From the NCBI GenBank assembly GCA_041752315.1, contig JBGSHJ010000020.1:62001-126000 (forward strand): DNA of 64,000 nt. The letters run 5' to 3'. The notes beneath the pieces were generated by a model that saw only the letters and a list, made by a program, of their open reading frames with translations, was not told where the DNA came from and did no database searches. The translations under genes and the position numbers were made by a program. Within the stretch, counting starts at the first letter, position 1, and each line of letters opens with the position of its first letter. This stretch comes from SYFY01 sp041752315 (GTDB lineage Bacteria > Pseudomonadota > Gammaproteobacteria > Pseudomonadales > Azotimanducaceae). Shown piece by piece: positions 1 to 8,642 of the stretch.

Positions 1-910
1 GTCTATTGGTGATCACGCCGTCTTCGAGACGCGCCAGAATTTCAGGTGATGAGCTGACGATCTCGAAGTTCTCGAGATCCATGAAGTACATGTACGGGGA
101 AGGATTGAGGCTTCGCAGTGCGCGATAAAGGTCGATCGGGTGGGCGCCAAAGGGAATGCTCATCCGCTGCGACAGCACGACCTGCATGACGTCGCCCGCG
201 CGTATGTACTCTCGAATGCGTTCGACCGCTTGTTTGAATGGTGCTTCACCAAAGCCCGAGGTGAAATCACTTTCTTCGGTCGGTCTGTTGGCCGTTGCAC
301 GCGGAATTGATGGGGTAGCAGCGGCCAGCTGCTGCACACGTTCGTGCAGACGGTCTGTAGTCTTCGTCAATCCATCCACCGCATCGGCGTCGACCAGACT
401 GACCAGTTGCATGCGCCCCTTGACGTTGTCGAAGACCACAACCTCTTCGGACAGCATCAGCAGAATGTCCGGTGTTTTCAGTGTCTCCGGCGGAGCGGAG
501 TTTCGCAGTCGTTGTTCGACATACCGGAGTGTGTCGTAACCGAAGTAGCCGACCAGGCCTCCGTAGAACCGCGGCAAACCCGGTACCGGAGCCACCCGGA
601 AACGGGCCTGGAAAGCTTCGATGAAAGCCAGCGGATCGGAGGTTTCCAGACTCTCGACAACCTTGCCATCGGTACGGACTTCGACAGTGTTGCCGCTTAC
701 CGTGATGATGGTTCGCGCAGGCAGGCCAATCATCGAATAGCGGCTCCACTTTTCCTCTCCCGGGTAGGACTCCAGCAGGTAGGAGTAGGGGCCGCGTGCC
801 AGTTTCAGATAGGTCGACAGCGGTGTGTCGAGATCTGCCAGGGTCTCGACAATGACGGGTATGCGATTGTAGCCCTGGGCTTTCCAGAGTTCGAAATCCG
901 CAGGCTGCAT
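1..910 (-). CDS. trpE: Anthranilate synthase component I, TrpE (3' part outside window)
   Basis: The minus strand is open from an ATG at 910 to the window edge, giving about 303 codons of the N-terminal part. TrpE uses chorismate and ammonia or glutamine-derived ammonia to make anthranilate, the first step of tryptophan synthesis, together with TrpG. The N-terminal segment GYNRIPV..ETLADLDTPLS and the stretch YLLES..GEEKWSRYS..GLP are characteristic of TrpE and carry its tryptophan-feedback region. The chorismate-binding domain begins near residue 230 (AVERIREYIRAGDVMQVVLSQR) and continues through SLNPSPYMYF. The catalytic C-terminus lies outside the window. trpE is last in the minus-strand run rpe-gph-trpE, 63 bases after gph, an order typical of Pseudomonas-like genomes. 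I see no leader peptide or attenuator in the gap. Confidence 0.95.
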   Translation of the reverse strand, partial: MQPADFELWKAQGYNRIPVIVETLADLDTPLSTYLKLARGPYSYLLESYPGEEKWSRYSMIGLPARTIITVSGNTVEVRTDGKVVESLETSDPLAFIEAFQARFRVAPVPGLPRFYGGLVGYFGYDTLRYVEQRLRNSAPPETLKTPDILLMLSEEVVVFDNVKGRMQLVSLVDADAVDGLTKTTDRLHERVQQLAAATPSIPRATANRPTEESDFTSGFGEAPFKQAVERIREYIRAGDVMQVVLSQRMSIPFGAHPIDLYRALRSLNPSPYMYFMDLENFEIVSSSPEILARLEDGVITNR

Positions 911-973
911 GATGGGTAGTGGGTCTCGACCGAAGTGGATTGAATCCGGGGACGCGGAACCTTAGCGATGTGG

Positions 974-1627
974 TCAGGGGAGGTCAAGAAAGCTCTGGAT
1001 GGTGCCATCCGCGCCCAGCTGATCCGCGGCCATGCCGTGGCTGTAACCATAGGTCACACAGACTACACAGACGCCTGCTGCCCGGGCTGCGCCCACATCG
1101 GTGTCCGAATCGCCGACAAACAACGCATCCGCCCGCGCGAGCCGCATCCGCTGCAGTGCCAGATCAACCGGATCCGCAGCCGGTTTGGGTCGTGCGGCGG
1201 AGTCTCCCGCGACAACAGTGAGGAAATACTGATCAAAACGCAGCTTGGCGAGCAGTTGCCGAGTGAGCGCTGCGTTCTTGTTCGTCACCACCCCGAGACG
1301 GGAGCCTCGGCTGCGCAGTTTGTGCAGGGTTGATTCGACATGCGGATACGGTCGACTGGCCACTGCAATGTGGCTCGCATAGTAGTCGAGGAATTGCTGG
1401 TGTATTTCTTCAATGCGGTCTGTCGGATGGCCGGTCTGCTGCAGTGCCGAGGTGATCATGGCGCGTCCGCCGTGACCAATGCAGTCGCGGGTCAGCGATT
1501 CATCGACCCCTGGGTATCCACAGGCATGCAGTCCATGATTGAGCGCGCGATGCAAATCAGGCGCCGTGTCGATCAGCGTTCCGTCCAGATCAAACAGATA
1601 CCCATCATACTCACGTCGCCATGACAA
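974..1627 (-). CDS. gph: Phosphoglycolate phosphatase (HAD family)
   Basis: This is a 217-aa haloacid-dehalogenase-type phosphatase, probably dephosphorylating 2-phosphoglycolate, a by-product of DNA end repair and oxygenase activity. Motif I is FDLDGT (Asp nucleophile and acid/base near residues 13-15), motif II is VVTNKN, the lysine is in RPKPA, and motif IV is FVGDSDTD. The cap domain is the alpha-helical C1 type. I chose the TTG at 1627 because AGGAG lies 8 bases upstream; an in-frame TTG at 1657 has no clear ribosome-binding site. It follows rpe by about 75 bases and precedes trpE. HAD substrates are hard to predict, but the rpe-gph-trpE context supports Gph. Confidence 0.85.
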   Translation of the reverse strand: MSWRREYDGYLFDLDGTLIDTAPDLHRALNHGLHACGYPGVDESLTRDCIGHGGRAMITSALQQTGHPTDRIEEIHQQFLDYYASHIAVASRPYPHVESTLHKLRSRGSRLGVVTNKNAALTRQLLAKLRFDQYFLTVVAGDSAARPKPAADPVDLALQRMRLARADALFVGDSDTDVGAARAAGVCVVCVTYGYSHGMAADQLGADGTIQSFLDLP

Positions 1628-1701
1628 TGGACTTGCTCCTGGGCAGGATGTTGACAATCAGCCGAGTACCTTTGATTCGCTCCAGGGACAGCCTGCAGGG
1701 T

Positions 1702-2376
1702 TCAGATTGTCGCCAGAGCCTCGCGCATCGCCGCGATGGCAGCACCATGGTCGGGCGCGCCAAACACCGCGCTCCCTGCCACGAAGGTATCAACACCGGC
1801 GCGAGCTACCTCCGCAATGTTGGATGCCTTGATGCCACCATCAATTTCCAGCCTGATTGTTCGGCCACTGCCGTCGATGATGGCTCGTGCCTGACGCGCC
1901 TTGCGCAAGCTGTCAGGAATGAAGCTCTGTCCGCCAAAACCAGGATTCACGGACATGATCAGGACAAGATCCACCAGTTCGATGACTTCTTCGAGAATCG
2001 AGATCGGTGTCGCAGGGTTGAAAGCCAGTCCGGCACGAACACCGTGATCCCTGATCGTGGACAACGTGCGGTGCAGATGTTCCGTCGATTCCGGGTGCAC
2101 GGAAATGATGCTGGCGCCAGCCGCAAGAAAATCAATGATCAGTCTGTCGACCGGTTTCACCATGAGATGCACGTCCATGTCGCAGGTGATTCCAGCCTTG
2201 CGCAGGCTCTCCAGCACCAGTGGTCCTATGGTGAGATTGGGTACGTAGTGATTGTCCATGACGTCGAAGTGAATCATGTCTGCGCCGCCCTGGAGCACGG
2301 ACTCGATTTCGGCACCGAGTCGGGCGAAGTTGGCGGAAAGTATGGATGGTGCGATCAGGAAGCGAGGTGTATTCAT
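1702..2376 (-). CDS. rpe: Ribulose-phosphate 3-epimerase
   Basis: This 224-aa TIM-barrel enzyme interconverts D-ribulose 5-phosphate and D-xylulose 5-phosphate in the pentose phosphate pathway. Family landmarks are the N-terminal APSILSANFARLG, the metal-site segment HFDVMDNHYVPN, DVHLMV, the phosphate loop MSVNPGFGGQ and the C-terminal EIDGGI. The length matches the usual 220-230 residues. It sits first in the rpe-gph-trpE run, only 9 bases downstream of the djlA-like gene, so the minus-strand genes from amgK to trpE may form one transcription unit. Confidence 0.95.
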   Translation of the reverse strand: MNTPRFLIAPSILSANFARLGAEIESVLQGGADMIHFDVMDNHYVPNLTIGPLVLESLRKAGITCDMDVHLMVKPVDRLIIDFLAAGASIISVHPESTEHLHRTLSTIRDHGVRAGLAFNPATPISILEEVIELVDLVLIMSVNPGFGGQSFIPDSLRKARQARAIIDGSGRTIRLEIDGGIKASNIAEVARAGVDTFVAGSAVFGAPDHGAAIAAMREALATI

Positions 2377-2385
2377 GCGTTGATT

Positions 2386-3072
2386 CTACTGAGCTGATCG
2401 TCCTCCTGTCGCCTGGAGCAGCAAATCGTAGGCAGCACGAATCTCTACGCTGCGTGACACCGCGTGTTCCTGTTCCTCAGCGGATGCTTCAGGCCCGAGC
2501 TTGTCGGGATGATGACGACTCGCAAGTTGTCGGTACGCGAGACGGAGCTGCTGGATGGTTGCACCTTCATGGATGCCAAGGATCTGCCGCGCCTGGTGGA
2601 GAGCGGTCTGTTGGAGGTGGACTTCATTGCGTCTTGTGGTAACCCGTGCCGCTTCGAAGCCGAGGAGACTGCCCAGGAAATGGAGGGAGCGATTGGCGGC
2701 AGGTGTCGGTTTGATCTCGAACATGTGAACCATGCAGTCCAGAACGAGTGAATGCAGGCGTGACGCAGGCCTGGTGTTGCAATTGACCGCGAGCTGATGG
2801 AAGTCTGCCTCCTCGCTCTTGCCTTCGTTGAACCACGCTATGGCGCGGTCCCTGTCACGGCCGTTGCAGCCCAGCCTTTCCAGCACCGCCTCGGCGTAGA
2901 GAATGTGTTCCGGAATCACCTGTCCTGAAGATTTCGCGATACGACCCAGACTGCTGAACAGGAAGTGCAGGTGGGGTTGGAGTGCGCGCCGCGCCCAGGC
3001 AAAAGCCATGCGTTCGCCGAAATGGACAAACAGACGGAGCCAAAAGTCGCGGATCCGGTTGAATCGACTCAT
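2386..3072 (-). CDS. djlA: DjlA-like co-chaperone with TerB-like and J domains
   Basis: This 228-aa protein ends in a J domain (about residues 160-222) with the diagnostic HPD motif in YRQLASRHHPDK, which stimulates DnaK ATPase. Residues 30-135 resemble the TerB/DjlA central domain (IAKSSGQVIPEHI..AEAVLERLG). Unlike E. coli DjlA it lacks an obvious N-terminal transmembrane helix; the N-terminus (WLRLFVHFGERMAFAWARR) is amphipathic and could only associate peripherally. It lies between murU and rpe with gaps of about 10 bases. The family is clear; membrane localisation is doubtful. Confidence 0.75.
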   Translation of the reverse strand: MSRFNRIRDFWLRLFVHFGERMAFAWARRALQPHLHFLFSSLGRIAKSSGQVIPEHILYAEAVLERLGCNGRDRDRAIAWFNEGKSEEADFHQLAVNCNTRPASRLHSLVLDCMVHMFEIKPTPAANRSLHFLGSLLGFEAARVTTRRNEVHLQQTALHQARQILGIHEGATIQQLRLAYRQLASRHHPDKLGPEASAEEQEHAVSRSVEIRAAYDLLLQATGGRSAQ

Positions 3073-3081
3073 CCCTGAAGA

Positions 3082-3726
3082 TTAGCGCACGCCCGCGTAT
3101 TGCTCCGGTGTGCTGACATCGAGCCACTCTCCGCTGTGGAGCTGTCCGGATACCTGTTGGCTCTCGACTGCCTTGAACATCAGTTCATTCCAGGAAAACG
3201 GCGCCGGCGGGGCGTTGGCAAACAGTTCCGGCCGAACGACGGCGATTCCGCAGTACACATGGGTGTCGCCCCTTGCGACCACTCGTCCTTCCCGATACTC
3301 GAAATCACCCTTGGCTCGCCAGTCGGGACGGAGCGCGAGTACAAGATGGACAAGATCGGTGCCGAGTTCCGTCGGCACCCGGCTGAAATCAAAATCGGTA
3401 AGATTGTCCCCATTGACGATCAGAAAGGGCGCATCGCCGATCGATGGCAAGGCCTGGACTATTCCCCCACCGGTCTCGAGTTCCCCGGTTTCCCGGCTGT
3501 ACGTGATGCTGACGCCGAGTCGAGCGCCGTCACCGAGGTAACCTTCGATCTGCTCGCCGAGGTGGAACAGGTTGACGATGAAATCGGTGAAACCAGCCGA
3601 ACGCAGTTGCGTCATGAGTCGTTCGATCAAGGGTATGCCACGAACCGGCAACAGCGGTTTTGGCGTCGTTGCGGTGAGCGGCAGAAGTCGCCTGCCTACC
3701 CCTGCGGCCAGAATCAGTACCTTCAC
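3082..3726 (-). CDS. murU: N-acetylmuramate 1-phosphate uridylyltransferase
   Basis: This 214-aa nucleotidyltransferase has the N-terminal signature ILAAGVGRRLLPLT..PKPLLPV, followed by GGGIVQAL and the metal-binding NGDNLTDFDF. In Pseudomonas, MurU makes UDP-MurNAc from MurNAc-1-phosphate in a peptidoglycan recycling route that bypasses de novo MurA-dependent synthesis. The adjacent upstream gene is the matching kinase amgK, which distinguishes it from general sugar-nucleotide transferases. It begins 6 bases after the amgK stop, so the two are almost certainly co-transcribed. Confidence 0.9.
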   Translation of the reverse strand: MKVLILAAGVGRRLLPLTATTPKPLLPVRGIPLIERLMTQLRSAGFTDFIVNLFHLGEQIEGYLGDGARLGVSITYSRETGELETGGGIVQALPSIGDAPFLIVNGDNLTDFDFSRVPTELGTDLVHLVLALRPDWRAKGDFEYREGRVVARGDTHVYCGIAVVRPELFANAPPAPFSWNELMFKAVESQQVSGQLHSGEWLDVSTPEQYAGVR

Positions 3727-3732
3727 AAACAG

Positions 3733-4680
3733 CTACCCCGTTGAGTTTTTCAGCTTTGTTTGCGCCGCAATCCGCACATTGTCGAGCCAGGTGGGGAAGT
3801 CCGCATGGTGAGTCGATTCACGGGCAAGAAAGGCTGCGTGTTCGAGCACGGGTATGATGTACCTCAGATGCGAGGATTTGCCATCGCGCAGGTGCAGTCG
3901 GGCAAAGATTCCGACAGCCTTCAGCTGCCGCTGCAGCGCGGTACGATTGAACTGGTTCCAGGGGTCGTCAAAGTGCCAGGGGCTGACCTCGATGTAGCGG
4001 GTCAGCCAGCGACGGATGAGCTGATCGTCAAAGCGCCAGTAGCAGTCCCTGAGCAATGAGGCGAGGTCGTACAGTGCCGGTCCTGCCAGGGCATCCTGGA
4101 AGTCCACGATCCCCAGGCCACCTGATTCGGTGATCAGCAGATTCCTGCAATGGTAATCCCGGTGCACGACGGTTATGGGTTGGGAGGCAAGTTCTTCCAC
4201 CAATTGCCCGGTGACCGTCGGCCAGCAGGCCGGAACATCCATTTGCAGCAGGGCTTCGACCAGCCAGACCCTGAAGATCTCGAGTTCATCACTCAGCCGC
4301 GTGGCGGAATAAGGTGGTACCAGAGCGGGGTTCATTCGCTGCATCACGTGCAGCATCGAGACACCACGAGCGAGCGCCAGGTCGGTGTCACCGCTCTGGT
4401 AGAGATCCAGGAAATGGCGAGGCCCAAAATCTTCCATCAACACGTAACCGAGGCTGATGTCGCTGGCATGGACAGCTGGTACGGGGACACCAGCATCGAC
4501 AAACAGGCGAGCCAGTCGCACAAATCGCGCCGGATCCTCTTTTTCGGGAGGCGCGAACATCGCGACCAGGCAGCGGCTTCCCAGACGAACACGGTAGAAC
4601 TCGCGAAAACTCGCCTCTGGTCGCAGTGTTTCGACCAGATCGGGGACGCCGCCAAGCGTTGTTTCGAGCCATTGCTTCAT
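3733..4680 (-). CDS. amgK: Anomeric MurNAc/GlcNAc kinase
   Basis: This 315-aa phosphotransferase of the aminoglycoside-phosphotransferase/choline-kinase fold has the catalytic loop VVHRDYHCRNLL and the metal-binding GIVDFQDA about 18 residues later. AmgK phosphorylates the anomeric position of MurNAc and GlcNAc recovered from cell-wall turnover; MurU, encoded next, uses the product. I prefer the ATG at 4680 (MKQWLET), although an in-frame GTG lies at 4707. It is divergent from lptD across an 87-base gap. The amgK-murU pair beside lptD-surA is the arrangement known in Pseudomonas. Confidence 0.9.
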   Translation of the reverse strand: MKQWLETTLGGVPDLVETLRPEASFREFYRVRLGSRCLVAMFAPPEKEDPARFVRLARLFVDAGVPVPAVHASDISLGYVLMEDFGPRHFLDLYQSGDTDLALARGVSMLHVMQRMNPALVPPYSATRLSDELEIFRVWLVEALLQMDVPACWPTVTGQLVEELASQPITVVHRDYHCRNLLITESGGLGIVDFQDALAGPALYDLASLLRDCYWRFDDQLIRRWLTRYIEVSPWHFDDPWNQFNRTALQRQLKAVGIFARLHLRDGKSSHLRYIIPVLEHAAFLARESTHHADFPTWLDNVRIAAQTKLKNSTG

Positions 4681-4767
4681 GTGAGGGATCACCTGGCCAT
4701 TCTGCACGTGTGGAAATATTGCGGCTACAGGTGAGTTGGCGGCCCGGACTCTTTATCATCGCGCGCC

Positions 4768-7335
4768 ATGTCGCCCCGCCTGATCAACATGCTTGCCGTC
4801 CTGCTGCTCACCGCAGGACCATGGCTGCAGGCAACGGCCGAGCAGAGGTTGCAGTGGAATCGACTGGAAGCGGGTGAAGCCCCCAAACCGGTGCCCGAGT
4901 ACCGGTGTGCACCGGATAAGTCGGGGGAGGGTTGGGATTGCAGTGGTGAGGCGCAAAAGCCGCTGGCGCCATTTTCTGCCGACACGTTGCCCGATCGCGT
5001 GACGGTGGACCCGCTGGCACCGGATCTGGCAGCGAGCCTTTTTGTCCTGCGCTCTGATCTGCCCTCAGAACAATCTGCAGCCATGCCTCCGTTCTGTTAT
5101 GGCAGTTACGTACTACCACCATTTCCCCTGCCTCTCGACGCCGACAGCACCCAATACCCGCTGGTGAGCGAGGCGGATCAGATCGAGTCGCAGCTGGGTG
5201 AATCCGTGATACTCGAAGGTGATGTCCGGTTTACCCAGGGCAATCGATCGGTGTCCGCAGCACGAGCCCACTATGACAGTGTGGCGCGGCGTGCTGAACT
5301 GACCGGTGGCGTTCGCATCACGGAACCTACCGTGGTTCTGCAGGGAGAACAGGCCCAAGTGCAGATCGATTCCAAGGCTGCCGAACTCGACACGGCACAA
5401 TTCCTTCTGACCGACAGCGACTATCGGGGGCATTCGCAAAAAGTAGTGCGAAACGATGCAGGCGATCTGGTGATGCACAACAATCGCTTTACACGCTGTG
5501 AGCCTGGCAACGACAGCTGGCGGCTCGATGCCAAGACTCTGACCATTCGCAGTGGCGAGATTTTTGGCACGGCTCGAAATGCAGTACTGCGCGTCAAGGG
5601 TGTGCCGGTGTTCTACACCCCCTACATCCAGTTTCCCGTCAGCGGAGACAGGCAGTCAGGTTTCCTGTTCCCCGGAATGGGCTATTCAAGTGAAGACGGG
5701 ACGGATCTGGCATTGCCCTACTACCTCAATCTTGCGCCCAACTACGATGCCACCCTGGTGCCTCGTTACATGAGTGAGCGTGGAGTGGGCATGGATGGTG
5801 AGTTCAGGTATCTGAGCCGCTCACAGAACCTGGTAGTGGGTGGTGGCATTTTGCCCAAAGACGATATTTATGACGGCACGTTGTCGAAGAACAATTTTAC
5901 CGAAGCGTTTCCGGATGATGAATTCAAGCCAGCTGACCGTTGGCTGCTGTCGGTGGACCAGACCGGGCGCCTTGGCCCGGTTCGGACCAAAGTCGACTAC
6001 ACCTCGGTGAGTGACCGTGACTACTTCAGAGATCTGGATACGGACTTCGGGATGTCCAGTCAGATTCAGCTGGAACAGCGTGGCGAGCTGTACTATTCGT
6101 TCGGTGATATTCGCGCGCGTCTATGGGCGCAGAATTTTCAGCGTCTCGATGAAATCCAGGTCGATCCTTATGCGCGGTTGCCAGAGCTGACGATAGACTA
6201 CGATCGCCCCTTTGGACCCCTGCAATTCAATCTGAAAACACAGGCGGCGTCGTTCGACCGGGATACCGACAATGTCCGTGGCATCAACGCGCTCACCGGG
6301 GAACGGTTTCACGTCAGACCAGGTCTGAGACTCCCCTTCACGTGGCCGTTTGGACATCTCACGCTGGCCAGCAATTACAGCTTTACGCAGTACAAGCTGG
6401 ATCAGGATAGAAGCCTTGGCGGGTTGGTGGTTGAGGATCTGTCACCCAACAGGAGTCTGGGAACCGGCTCGGTCGATGGTGGACTGGTGTTCGAACGCGA
6501 CTTGACGTTTCGCGGCAGCGAGTTGACCCAAACGCTGGAACCGAGGGTTTTCTATCTTTATCGGGGCTATGAAAACCAGGATCAGTTTCCTTTGTTCGAC
6601 ACAGGCGAGTTGACGTTTACCTACAGCCAGCTGTTCAGGCAGGAGCGATTTTCCGGCATCGATCGTCTCGACGATGCCAATCAGGTCTCGGCAGGTGTGA
6701 CATCGCGCTTTTACGACAGGAACACAGGAGCTGAACATCTGCGGATGAGCATCGGTCAGATCAAATACCTGAGTAATCGTCGTGTGAGTCTGAATGGCCT
6801 GCCGTCCCCGGACCTGAAACAAACCACGTCTGCAGTGGCGAGCGAGCTGGAAGCACGCTTTGCCCGGCATTGGTGGGTTGGTGGTGGCGTAGTGTGGGAT
6901 CCCAACGACAACCAGATCGATGAAAGCTCGGCTTTCCTTCAATATCGTCAGGACAACTCGCGCATTCTCAATGTTGGCTACCGCCAGCGCGTGCTTGAGA
7001 ACATCAGGCAGACGGATGTGTCGATGTACTGGCCGCTGACTCGCCACTATTCGTTGATGGGTCGGTGGAACTACGATCTTGAGAGTGATCGTACCATTGA
7101 GGCCTTTGCTGGAATCGAGTACAACGATTGTTGCTGGCAGGTGCGTATCATGGCGCGTCGATATCTCGATAGCCCCAGCGGACTGGATTTTGCCGATGTG
7201 GAGCCCGACAAGGGCATCTTCCTGCAATTTGTGTTCAAGGGGCTTGCTGGCATCGGTGGCAAGACCGAATCGGTACTGACAAAGGGCATTCGTGGCTATT
7301 ACACGGAAGAGCAGCCCGGATATGCAAACTGGTAA
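4768..7335 (+). CDS. lptD: LPS-assembly outer-membrane protein LptD
   Basis: This 855-aa protein begins with a signal peptide (about residues 1-25, cleavage after ATAEQ is plausible). It has an N-terminal periplasmic OstA-type beta-jellyroll (about 125-240: ESQLGESVILEGDVRFTQG) and a large C-terminal beta-barrel that ends in the aromatic-rich QPGYANW. LptD with LptE inserts lipopolysaccharide into the outer leaflet. Two N-terminal cysteines (YRCAPDKSGEGWDCSG) and a C-terminal pair (NDCCWQV) match those that form LptD's inter-domain disulfides. It heads lptD-surA-pdxA-rsmA-apaG-apaH. SurA, encoded 14 bases downstream, is its folding chaperone. Confidence 0.97.
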   Translation: MSPRLINMLAVLLLTAGPWLQATAEQRLQWNRLEAGEAPKPVPEYRCAPDKSGEGWDCSGEAQKPLAPFSADTLPDRVTVDPLAPDLAASLFVLRSDLPSEQSAAMPPFCYGSYVLPPFPLPLDADSTQYPLVSEADQIESQLGESVILEGDVRFTQGNRSVSAARAHYDSVARRAELTGGVRITEPTVVLQGEQAQVQIDSKAAELDTAQFLLTDSDYRGHSQKVVRNDAGDLVMHNNRFTRCEPGNDSWRLDAKTLTIRSGEIFGTARNAVLRVKGVPVFYTPYIQFPVSGDRQSGFLFPGMGYSSEDGTDLALPYYLNLAPNYDATLVPRYMSERGVGMDGEFRYLSRSQNLVVGGGILPKDDIYDGTLSKNNFTEAFPDDEFKPADRWLLSVDQTGRLGPVRTKVDYTSVSDRDYFRDLDTDFGMSSQIQLEQRGELYYSFGDIRARLWAQNFQRLDEIQVDPYARLPELTIDYDRPFGPLQFNLKTQAASFDRDTDNVRGINALTGERFHVRPGLRLPFTWPFGHLTLASNYSFTQYKLDQDRSLGGLVVEDLSPNRSLGTGSVDGGLVFERDLTFRGSELTQTLEPRVFYLYRGYENQDQFPLFDTGELTFTYSQLFRQERFSGIDRLDDANQVSAGVTSRFYDRNTGAEHLRMSIGQIKYLSNRRVSLNGLPSPDLKQTTSAVASELEARFARHWWVGGGVVWDPNDNQIDESSAFLQYRQDNSRILNVGYRQRVLENIRQTDVSMYWPLTRHYSLMGRWNYDLESDRTIEAFAGIEYNDCCWQVRIMARRYLDSPSGLDFADVEPDKGIFLQFVFKGLAGIGGKTESVLTKGIRGYYTEEQPGYANW

Positions 7336-7349
7336 TTTGGTGAATCAAG

Positions 7350-8642
7350 ATGTTGGCGTTTCTTCGATTGTGCGTGTCCCTGGTAGCGATGGTGTCGTTG
7401 CTGACGGCTGCGCCAGGTCAGGCAGAGTACAAGGAAATCGACGCCATTGTTGCAATCGTCGACGACGATGTGGTGCTTGCCTCGGAACTGATCGAACGGG
7501 TTGACAACATCCGCAAGCAATTGGCGGCCAACCAGACCGCGGCGCCCGCGGATAGTGTGTTGGTCAACCAGGTCCTGGAACGTCTCATCATCGAGAACCT
7601 GCAACTTCAGCAGGCGACCAGGCGAGGCGTCGAAATCGATGACGAAACACTGACGCGTGCTGTAGCCCAGTTTGCCGAAGGCAACAAGATGTCCATCGAG
7701 GAGTTTCAGGCTGCTCTGATACGCGATGGCATGAGTTACCCCGCGTTTCGCGAAGATATCCGCAAGGAAATGCTCATCAGCCGTCTGCAGCGTGGCATCG
7801 TCAATCGACGCATTTCCGTCTCCGATCAGGAAATCAAGGATCTGCTCAGCTCACCCTTCTTCAAGGAAATGCTGTCTGATGAGTTCCGCGTAGGCCATAT
7901 CCTCCTGACCATCAAACAGGACGCCAAGGACGACGTGCTGCAGGCAGCGTTGAGGAAAGCCGATGAACTGGTAAAGTCCCTGCGTGAAGGAGCGGATTTT
8001 GGACAAATCGCCATTGCGAATTCATCGTCGTCGACGGCTCTGGAAGGTGGTGATCTGGGGTGGCGTCGGGCAGGCGAACTTCCGAGCCTCTTCGCTGAAC
8101 AGGTTCTGTCCCTCAAGGCCGGCGAGATTGCTGACCCGATCGTTGTTCCCGGGGCAATCCACATCGTCAAGCTGCTCGAGCAGAGAGGCGCTGGAACGCA
8201 GCAGATTGATCAGGCCAGACTGCGCCACATTCTGCTCAGACCATCCGAAATTCGGTCTGACGAGCAGACTGAGGCACTCGTCTGGAAGATCTACGAAGAA
8301 CTGCTGAATGGTGGGGACTTTGATGCCCTGGCGGCAAAACACTCGCAGGATCCGGGGACCGCGCTGATCGGTGGTGATCTCGGGTGGACGGATGGTGAGG
8401 AATTTGTGCCAGAGTTCCGCGAGATCGTGGCAGCAACCCCTACGGGAGAATTCAGCAAACCCTTCAAGACACAATATGGTTGGCACGTCCTTCAGGTTCA
8501 GGAACGCCGACGCCAGGACCAGAGCGAGGAAGCTCGCGAGGACATGGCCATGCGGGTGCTTCATGAGCGCCGATACAACGAGGAGCTTGAAGCATGGCTG
8601 AAAGAAATCCGTGACGAAGCCTTCGTCGAAATCCGGCTCTGA
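7350..8642 (+). CDS. surA: Periplasmic chaperone / peptidyl-prolyl isomerase SurA
   Basis: This 430-aa protein has a signal peptide (LRLCVSLVAMVSLLTAAPGQA) and an N-terminal chaperone domain beginning EIDAIVAIVDDDVVLASEL. Two parvulin domains follow, at about 180-280 (FRVGHILLTIK..EGGDLGWRRAGELP) and 285-390 (RLRHILLRPSE..GGDLGWTDGEEFVPEF). SurA escorts nascent outer-membrane proteins, LptD in particular, across the periplasm. The length matches the E. coli protein. Its 3' end overlaps the pdxA start by 32 bases, indicating tight translational linkage. Confidence 0.97.
   Translation: MLAFLRLCVSLVAMVSLLTAAPGQAEYKEIDAIVAIVDDDVVLASELIERVDNIRKQLAANQTAAPADSVLVNQVLERLIIENLQLQQATRRGVEIDDETLTRAVAQFAEGNKMSIEEFQAALIRDGMSYPAFREDIRKEMLISRLQRGIVNRRISVSDQEIKDLLSSPFFKEMLSDEFRVGHILLTIKQDAKDDVLQAALRKADELVKSLREGADFGQIAIANSSSSTALEGGDLGWRRAGELPSLFAEQVLSLKAGEIADPIVVPGAIHIVKLLEQRGAGTQQIDQARLRHILLRPSEIRSDEQTEALVWKIYEELLNGGDFDALAAKHSQDPGTALIGGDLGWTDGEEFVPEFREIVAATPTGEFSKPFKTQYGWHVLQVQERRRQDQSEEAREDMAMRVLHERRYNEELEAWLKEIRDEAFVEIRL

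Noticed and set aside
911..973. Possible trp leader peptide or attenuator between gph and trpE
   Set aside because: No Trp-rich short frame and no competing hairpins are visible in the 63-base gap.
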